This document shows, piece by piece, positions 44,966-50,431 of a DNA stretch of 50,431 nucleotides. The notes beneath the pieces are model-generated. The model worked only from the letters and a program-made list of their open reading frames with translations, made no database searches and had not been told where the DNA came from. Origin of the DNA: Campylobacter troglodytis. GTDB taxonomy: Bacteria > Campylobacterota > Campylobacteria > Campylobacterales > Campylobacteraceae. Position 1 is the stretch's first letter. Each line of letters begins with the position of its first letter. The stretch lies in the NCBI RefSeq assembly GCF_006864425.1, contig NZ_QHLI01000015.1:1-50431 (forward strand), read 5' to 3'. Position numbers and translations under genes: made by a program.

Positions 44966-44991
44966 AAAGTTTTTAAAAAAGCTAACGATTT
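44965..44991 (+). promoter_or_regulatory. sigma-28 type promoter of the first flagellin gene
   Basis: TAAAGTTT (44965-44972), a 13-nt spacer, then CGATTTAG (44986-44993), matching the Campylobacter FliA pattern of flaA. About 55 nt upstream of the ATG at 45045. The leader contains an inverted repeat CAACGGCAAGGATTGTCGTTG (approximately 45001-45021). Confidence 0.75.
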
Positions 44992-45044
44992 AGTCTTTAA
45001 CAACGGCAAGGATTGTCGTTGAATTTCATTTGAAAGGATGCACG

Positions 45045-46829
45045 ATGTCATTTCGTATTAACACAAACGTTGCCGCGTTAAACGGTATAGTTACAACAAA
45101 TTTGAACTCCACAAATTTGAACGCGTCATTAGAAAGGCTTTCCTCAGGTATGAGGATCAACTCAGCAAAGGATGACCCCTCAGGTCTAGCCATCTCAGAT
45201 CAGCTTAAAACTCAAGCATCAACTCTTGGCGAGGCTATTAACAATGGTAACATAGCCAACTCCCTTATGCTTACAGCTGACAAGGCTATGGATGAGCAAA
45301 TCAAGATCCTTGATTCGATTAAAACCAAGGCCACAGCCGCAGCCCAAGACGGCCAAAGCTTAAAGACAAGAAATATGCTTCAAGCTGATATTAACCGTCT
45401 TATGGAGGAGCTTGACAACATAGCCAACACCACCTCCTTCAACGGCAAACAGCTTTTAAGTGGTGGGTTTTCAAACCAAGAGTTTCAAATCGGTGGCTCC
45501 TCAAATCAAACCGTTAAAGCTACCATCGGCTCAACCCAAAGCTCAAAGATAGGAGTTTCTCGCTTTGAAACAGGATCAAAGATCACAGCTGCTAATGTGG
45601 TCCAGCTTACCATTAAAAACTATAATGGTATTTCTGATTTTAAATTCAACGAGGTAAAGATCTCTTACAGCGTAAATACAGGACTTGGAGCCTTAGCCGA
45701 GGAGATTAATAGATCTGCTGATAAAACAGGGGTTCGTGCCTCTTACAATGTAACCACCACAGGTGTATGGGCCATCAAGGCTGGAAATACAAACGATAGC
45801 TTTGCTATCAATGGGGTAAGTATAGGTAGGGTGGATTATCAAGATAATGATTCCAACGGTGCCTTGGTATCTGCCATAAATGCGATCAAAGACACCACAG
45901 GGGTTGAAGCTAGCATAGATAGCTTTGGTCGCTTGTCCTTAACCTCTACCTCAGGAAGGGCCGTTTATATCTCAGGGCACATTGGTGCTGGTTCTGGTAT
46001 AGCCTCTGCTCATTATTCTAACTTTGGACGACTTTCCTTGGTGAAAAATAACGGAACAGACATACTCTTATCAGGTGGTGCTGGTAGAGGCTTTGGCGTA
46101 AGTGGTGCTGGTATGGTAGGCTTTGGCGGTGCTTCGAGAGTGTCTCAATACTCCATGTCTTTAAGAGAGACAAAGAGCTTATTTAATGCCTATATTTCTG
46201 ATGCCTTAGGTATGAATGGAGATAGATTTGGAAAGCATTTTGCTGGCTCTACTCAAGGATTTTCAGTGATCTTTGGAGCAGCAGGCGTATCGGCCTTGGT
46301 AGGCTTTGCTAAGTATGACGGAGTTAATTCCACTCCTGGCTTTTACAATTCCTTTGGACAACTTTTTGACAATCAATTTGTCTCCACAAGAAACCTTGGC
46401 GTTGCCACAGCAGGAGGTATCTTTCAAAACAATGCCTATGTAGCCTTTGCTAATAGCGTAGTGGTAGGAAGCTATGTGTATAACAGCGTTGGTGCAGCTA
46501 GCACTACAATCCAACTTGTAAATAATACAGCAGGCGTTACCACCCTCAAAGGTGCTATGGCGGTTATGGATGTGGCTGAAACAGCCATACTTAATCTAGA
46601 TCAGATCCGTGCTGATATAGGTTCTGTGCAACAGCAAATAGAAAAGACCATAAACAACATCAGCACAACCCAGGTGAATTTAAAGGCTGCTGAGAGTGTT
46701 ATTAGGGATGTTGACTTTGCAGCTGAGAGTGCAAACTACTCAAAGGCAAGCATACTTGCCCAAAGTGGTGCTTATGCACTAGCACAGTCAAATGCCTCAA
46801 CCCAGTATGTTTTAAGACTTTTACAGTAG
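45045..46829 (+). CDS. flaA: flagellin (FlaA position)
   Basis: Filament subunit exported by the flagellar type III system. 594 residues from the ATG at 45045 ([32 protein letters not shown] upstream). Conserved D0/D1 N-terminal part ([40 protein letters not shown]) and C-terminal part ([50 protein letters not shown]). Like other Campylobacter flagellins it carries [13 protein letters not shown] in the segment that escapes TLR5. Residues about 350-490 ([20 protein letters not shown] ... [10 protein letters not shown]-like) are unlike the second flagellin and unlike typical FlaA, and N-terminal [15 protein letters not shown] is unusual. Likely O-glycosylated on Ser/Thr in the variable part. 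The following hairpin terminates it. Confidence 0.93.
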   Translation: MSFRINTNVAALNGIVTTNLNSTNLNASLERLSSGMRINSAKDDPSGLAISDQLKTQASTLGEAINNGNIANSLMLTADKAMDEQIKILDSIKTKATAAAQDGQSLKTRNMLQADINRLMEELDNIANTTSFNGKQLLSGGFSNQEFQIGGSSNQTVKATIGSTQSSKIGVSRFETGSKITAANVVQLTIKNYNGISDFKFNEVKISYSVNTGLGALAEEINRSADKTGVRASYNVTTTGVWAIKAGNTNDSFAINGVSIGRVDYQDNDSNGALVSAINAIKDTTGVEASIDSFGRLSLTSTSGRAVYISGHIGAGSGIASAHYSNFGRLSLVKNNGTDILLSGGAGRGFGVSGAGMVGFGGASRVSQYSMSLRETKSLFNAYISDALGMNGDRFGKHFAGSTQGFSVIFGAAGVSALVGFAKYDGVNSTPGFYNSFGQLFDNQFVSTRNLGVATAGGIFQNNAYVAFANSVVVGSYVYNSVGAASTTIQLVNNTAGVTTLKGAMAVMDVAETAILNLDQIRADIGSVQQQIEKTINNISTTQVNLKAAESVIRDVDFAAESANYSKASILAQSGAYALAQSNASTQYVLRLLQ

Positions 46830-46844
46830 TCTTTTTACCACTTT

Positions 46845-46866
46845 GTCCTTGCCTCTTGGCAAGGAC
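46845..46866 (+). terminator. terminator of the first flagellin gene
   Basis: Perfect stem GTCCTTGCC / GGCAAGGAC with TCTT loop, 15 nt past the stop. Confidence 0.7.
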
Positions 46867-46869
46867 TCT

Positions 46870-47390
46870 CTATCTTAAATTCAAAGCTTTCTTAAATTTA
46901 AATTCAAAGCATTTTTATCTATCTTAAATTTAAAGCTTTCTTGTATCTTAAAAGTTTTTTATCTATCTTAAAATTCAAAGCACTTGTGTGTTGCATATAA
47001 GTTTAAATTGTATCTATCTTAAATTCAAAGTTTGCTTGTATATTCAAAGCCTTCTTGTGTTTTCTTGTATCTTAAAATCACTTGTATGTTGTATCTAAAA
47101 TTAAAGCATTTTTATCTCTATTAAATTCAAAGCTTTCTTAAATTTAAATTCAAATCATTTTTATCTCTCTTAAATTCAAAGCCTTCTTGTATCTTTAAAG
47201 CATTTTTATCTATCTTAAATTCAAAGCCATATTTTTTTATATCTTAAATTTAAAACTTTTGCAAACTGTGTCTTAAAGCTTCTTGGCTCTCACTAAGCTT
47301 AATTTTTTATCAAAAACAGCCCTTATTCACTTTTAAATTTGTTTTGAATTTACAGTCTTTCAAGCACAAATCCTCTTAAAATGCCTATTT
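46870..47390. repeat. degenerate repeats between the two flagellin genes
   Basis: Ten or so variants of ATCTATCTTAAATTCAAAGC and CTTGTATCTTAAA fill the spacer. The spacer (632 bp) is several times longer than I recall for C. jejuni flaA-flaB. No gene. Confidence 0.75.
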
Positions 47391-47407
47391 TAGCTAGATC
47401 ATAAAAC

Positions 47408-47425
47408 TTGGAACGGCTTTTGCTT
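47408..47425 (+). promoter_or_regulatory. sigma-54 promoter of the second flagellin gene
   Basis: TTGGAACGGCTTTTGCTTA: GG (47410-47411), exactly 10 nt, GC (47422-47423), the invariant RpoN spacing and the form seen before C. jejuni flaB. About 37 nt before the ATG. Confidence 0.88.
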
Positions 47426-47461
47426 AAATGGCTTTAAGCAATTATTTTGAAAGGATTTACT

Positions 47462-49171
47462 ATGGGTTTAAGGATTAACACAAACATAGGTGCCTTAACG
47501 GCTCACAACAACAGCCTAACTACAAGTAGGGAGCTTGATGCTTCACTAGAAAGGCTTTCCTCAGGTATGAGAATCAACTCAGCAAAAGATGACGCTTCTG
47601 GTCTTGCAATAGCAGATCAGTTAAGAAGCCAGGCCACTACCTTAGGACAAGCCATCAACAACGGCAATGACGGACTTAGCATACTAGGAGTTGCTGACAA
47701 GGCTATGGATGAGCAAGTTAAAATACTTGATCAGATTAAGGTAAAAGCCACAGCCGCAGCCCAAGACGGCCAAAGTCTTAAAACAAGAAATATGCTTCAA
47801 GCTGATATTACCCGTCTTATGGAGGAGCTTGACAACATAGCAAACACCACTATCTTTAACGGCAAGCAGCTTCTAAGTGGGGGATTTATAAATCAAGAGT
47901 TTCAAATAGGCTCATCCTCAAACACCACTGTGAAAACAAGCATAGGACCAACTCAAAGCTCAAAAATAGGTGTAACACGCTTTGAAACAGGATCAAACAT
48001 CACAGCTGCATCTGCTGTTAAGATGGTGATTAAAAACTACAACGGCATTGAGGACTTTGAATTTGCTGAAATTCCCATCTCTTACAGCGTAAATACTGGA
48101 ATTGGAGCATTAGCAGAGGAGATAAACAGGGTTAGCGATAAAACAGGGGTTCGTGCGACCTATACAGTGCAAACTTACGGGGTTTATGAGATTAGAGCTA
48201 GCACCACAGGACCTGACTTTACTATAAATGGGGTTACCATAGGGCAAATAGAGTATCAAAATGCCGATATGAACGGCCAACTTGTCCAAGCGATCAACTC
48301 AGTAAAAGACACCACAGGGGTTGAAGCTGCAAAGGATGAAAACGGTAAATTGGTGCTTACAAGTAGAGACGGAAGGGGCATCTTCATAGAAGGAGACATA
48401 GGACCAGGCTCAGGCATAATAGGAGCTCAAAGATCAAATTTTGGAAGATTAAATCTCGTTAAAAACTCAGGTCAAGACATAGCCATCTCAGGCACAGGCA
48501 TAACAGGCTTTCAAACAGGCAAATTCATAACCCAGCAAAGCATATCCTTAAGGGATACTAAGTCTAAGATCGAAGGAAACAAAGCCGATGCTTTGGGATT
48601 TTTTGCCTATCCGGGTGGGTCTAAGTATATACTAACCCACGCAAATCTAACGGCATATATGTCAGCAGCAGGATCTGGCTTTTCAGCAGGATCTGGCTAC
48701 TCCATAGGAAGTGGGAATAATTACTCCACCTACCTACAAGATAAATTCGTCTTTGGCTACTCAAATGCCTATACTATCTCAGCAGGATCTGGCTTTTCGA
48801 CAAATTCAGGTAGATCTCAGTTTGCTGCTTTGAAGGTGGGGAGTGCAAATCTTTTTGTAGCTGATCGCACCTCAGGTGTAACTACTCTTAAAGGTGCTAT
48901 GGCGGTTATGGATGTGGTTGAAACGGCTATTTTAAATCTAGATCAGACCCGTGCTGACATAGGCTCAGCCCAGCAGCAAATTCAAGCCACCATAAACAAC
49001 ATAACAGTTACTCAGGTAAATGTAAAAGCAGCTGAAAGCACCATACGCGATGCTGACTTTGCAGCTGAGAGTGCGACTTTTTCTAAATACAACATACTAG
49101 CTCAAAGTGGCTCTTACGCACTAGCCCAAGCAAACACAGCCCAGCAGTATGTTTTAAGACTGCTTCAATAG
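47462..49171 (+). CDS. flaB: flagellin (FlaB position, sigma-54 dependent)
   Basis: 569 residues from the ATG at 47462 ([32 protein letters not shown] upstream). D0/D1 regions: [40 protein letters not shown], and C-terminal [29 protein letters not shown]. The middle includes [20 protein letters not shown], which is the jejuni-type variable-domain signature, so by protein it is closer to canonical Campylobacter FlaA/FlaB than its upstream neighbour, while its promoter marks it as flaB. Glycosylatable Ser-rich region at about 400-470. Confidence 0.93.
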   Translation: MGLRINTNIGALTAHNNSLTTSRELDASLERLSSGMRINSAKDDASGLAIADQLRSQATTLGQAINNGNDGLSILGVADKAMDEQVKILDQIKVKATAAAQDGQSLKTRNMLQADITRLMEELDNIANTTIFNGKQLLSGGFINQEFQIGSSSNTTVKTSIGPTQSSKIGVTRFETGSNITAASAVKMVIKNYNGIEDFEFAEIPISYSVNTGIGALAEEINRVSDKTGVRATYTVQTYGVYEIRASTTGPDFTINGVTIGQIEYQNADMNGQLVQAINSVKDTTGVEAAKDENGKLVLTSRDGRGIFIEGDIGPGSGIIGAQRSNFGRLNLVKNSGQDIAISGTGITGFQTGKFITQQSISLRDTKSKIEGNKADALGFFAYPGGSKYILTHANLTAYMSAAGSGFSAGSGYSIGSGNNYSTYLQDKFVFGYSNAYTISAGSGFSTNSGRSQFAALKVGSANLFVADRTSGVTTLKGAMAVMDVVETAILNLDQTRADIGSAQQQIQATINNITVTQVNVKAAESTIRDADFAAESATFSKYNILAQSGSYALAQANTAQQYVLRLLQ

Positions 49172-49225
49172 TCGCTTGAAGCTTTACTTTTTTTAACTCC
49201 TTTAAACCCTTTAAACCCACAGCTT

Positions 49226-49244
49226 CCCCCTTTTATAAGGGGGG
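49226..49244 (+). terminator. flaB terminator
   Basis: CCCCCTT-TTAT-AAGGGGG stem-loop followed by GCTTGAATTT, about 55 nt past the stop. Confidence 0.6.
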
Positions 49245-49415
49245 CTTGAATTTAGCCCTTTTTCTCTTTGTAAGTGAGGCTTGAATTTAGCCCTTGTTCT
49301 CTTTATAAGTGAGGCTTGAATTTAATTGTAGCTTTTTATAAGTGGGACTTAAATTTAGCCCTTTTCCCTTTATAGAGTGGCTTGAATTTAGCCCTTATAG
49401 CTTAAATTGAATTTT
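49243..49415 (+). repeat. 35-bp tandem repeat after flaB
   Basis: About five units of GGCTTGAATTTAGCCCTTTT followed by TCTCTTTGTAAGTGA, the first two nearly identical, later ones decayed. Confidence 0.8.
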
Positions 49416-49498
49416 TAATGGCTTTATTTTAAACAAGCATTGATTTTGGATAAAATATTTGTTATTTCTGAGCGTAGCAAAGTATCTCAAGCCCTTTT

Positions 49499-50163
49499 TT
49501 GTCATACTGAGCTTTTGCAAAAAGCGAAGAAACTCGTAATTCAAAAAGAGATATTTTTTGCTTGGGCTACGACTTGCAACTCGCAGAGTTGCTACGCTCA
49601 AAATATAAGTAGAGATTTTTCGCTTTCTACGAAAGCTCAAAATGACAAGCAAAGAGATTTTTTTGCTTGGGCTACGTCTAAAAGCCCTGCTGAGTCGCTT
49701 CGCTCAAAATATAAGTAGAGATTTTTCGCTTTCTACGAAAGCTCAAAATGACAAGCAAAGAGATTTTTTTGCTTGGGCTACGCCTAAAAGCCCTGCTGAG
49801 TCGCTTCGCTTAGAATGACAAAATCCTTGCCATACTGAGCGAAAAAGCTCAAACCCTTTTTTGTCATACCAAGCGTGTGATAAGTATCTCAAGTCTCACA
49901 TTGTCATACTGAGTTTTTGCAGAAAGCGAAGAAACTCGTAATTCAAAAAGAGATATTTTTTGCTTGGGCTACGTCTAAAAGCTCTGCTGAGTTGCTACGC
50001 TTAGAATGACAAAATCCTTGCCATACTAAGCGAAAAAGCTCAAACCCTTTTTTGTCATACTGAGCTTTTGCAAAAAGCGAAGTAACTTGTAATTCAAAAA
50101 GAGATATTTTTTGCTTATGCTATGTCTAAAAGTCCTGCTGAGTCGCTACGCTTAGAATGACAA
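49499..50163. repeat. cluster of hairpin (MITE-like) elements
   Basis: Two full 112-bp elements (49901-50012 and 50052-50163) begin TTGTCATACTGAG and end CTTAGAATGACAA, which are near-complementary ends. A third, ending in CTCAAAATATAAG, is at 49499-49609. Between them a 106-bp tandem duplication (starts 49611 and 49717) of AGAGATTTTTCGCTTTCTAC ... CGAAAGCTCAAAATGACAAG. No protein is encoded; no gene is seen from 49416 to the window end. Confidence 0.8.
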
Positions 50164-50281
50164 ATTACTTGCTAAGAAAACTCAATATAACAAAAATTCA
50201 AAAAGAGCTATTTCGCAAAGCTTAATATGACAAAGGACTGTGATATATTTTGGCTACATCTGAATACAACAACCATACTTT

Positions 50282-50375
50282 TGTCATTCTAAGAGAAGTA
50301 AAAAATTCACGCTAAAAGAAACCAAGAATGAACGAAGTTATTAAGAAATACCTTGAATTTAATGGATTCTTCGCC
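50282..50375 (+). repeat. dispersed intergenic repeat, copy D
   Basis: TTGTCATTCTAAGAGAAGTA, then AAAAATTCACGC, then GAAACCAAGAATGAACGAAG, TTATTAAGAAATACC, TTGAATTTAATGGATTCTTC, GCC. The reading frame again begins MNEVIKKYLEF. Confidence 0.8.
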
Positions 50376-50431
50376 TTGCTATTGCAAGGCTTACATTTTA
50401 TCTAAGCTAAATACTTTTTACAAAAATGAAA

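Noticed and set aside
46263-46514. 83-residue reverse-strand frame inside the first flagellin gene
   Set aside because: Shadow of flagellin codons, no independent evidence.
49440-50163. Small open frames (for example 49440-49718 plus, 49395-49652 minus) and similar ones at 43169-43447
   Set aside because: They translate hairpin repeats, have no ribosome binding site and show repeat-like peptides.
1-50431. tRNA, rRNA or riboswitch genes
   Set aside because: Reading through the gaps showed no cloverleaf with a TTCRA arm, no rRNA signature and no recognisable riboswitch core; a covariance search was not possible.

Overview
The window is chromosomal DNA from a thermotolerant-type Campylobacter (class Campylobacteria). 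The markers are a PorA/MOMP-family porin, paired flagellins behind sigma-28-like and sigma-54 promoters, and gene neighbourhoods that I recall from C. jejuni: trmD-rplS-DAHP synthase-ArsC family; htpG-rhodanese-small membrane protein; dccS-dccR-hemerythrin; znu genes next to a transducer-like protein. The DNA is AT-rich, and promoters are mostly extended -10 boxes (TGC-TATAAT type) without a clear -35. The species cannot be fixed from the sequence alone. No tRNA, rRNA, CRISPR array, phage module or transposase gene was found.

Layout. 1-4.2 kb, minus strand: the 5' part of a CcrM/HinfI-type DNA adenine methyltransferase, an ArsC/Spx-family protein, and the trmD-rplS-DAHP synthase operon. 4.6-11.5 kb: efp (+), a long gene-poor stretch with decayed coding fragments, the major porin, rarA with a DUF945 protein, and cutA (+). 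11.9-20.4 kb, minus: an alpha-2-macroglobulin lipoprotein followed by pbpC, the classic periplasmic defence and repair pair. Here pbpC carries a roughly 160-residue low-complexity insertion and is followed by a broken copy of its own 3' part. 20.6-21.5 kb: dgkA and ruvC (+). 21.8-28.8 kb, minus: htpG-rhodanese-membrane protein, then a DUF3373 outer-membrane protein, a 77-residue exported protein, a chemoreceptor and a DedA protein in one tight cluster. 29.4-32.1 kb: DccRS two-component system divergent from a hemerythrin. 32.3-40.1 kb: a zinc-uptake region with two ZnuA-type binding proteins, a DUF1007/NicO-type membrane protein, ZnuC and ZnuB. 41-43.1 kb: a Cache-type chemoreceptor. 45-49.2 kb: two flagellins.

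Two things stand out. First, the second zinc-binding protein (33898-35265) has a complete ZinT-like domain nested inside the metal-binding loop of ZnuA. The two proteins that partner each other in E. coli are therefore one polypeptide, in a different arrangement from the C-terminal ZinT domain of streptococcal AdcA. Second, about a quarter of the window (about 12.9 kb by my count) is non-coding. That DNA is built from proliferating short motifs (TTGAATTTAAA / AAATTCAAGC), tandem arrays, hairpin elements and gene debris. The same motif has expanded inside pbpC. The heaviest repeat blocks surround the flagellin locus and the znuB-chemoreceptor interval.

How the genes work together: the envelope and motility theme is strong (porin, DUF3373 barrel, A2M/PbpC, DedA, two chemoreceptors, flagellins). 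Metal homeostasis (two ZnuA proteins, ZnuBC, NicO-type protein, CutA, hemerythrin) is the second theme.
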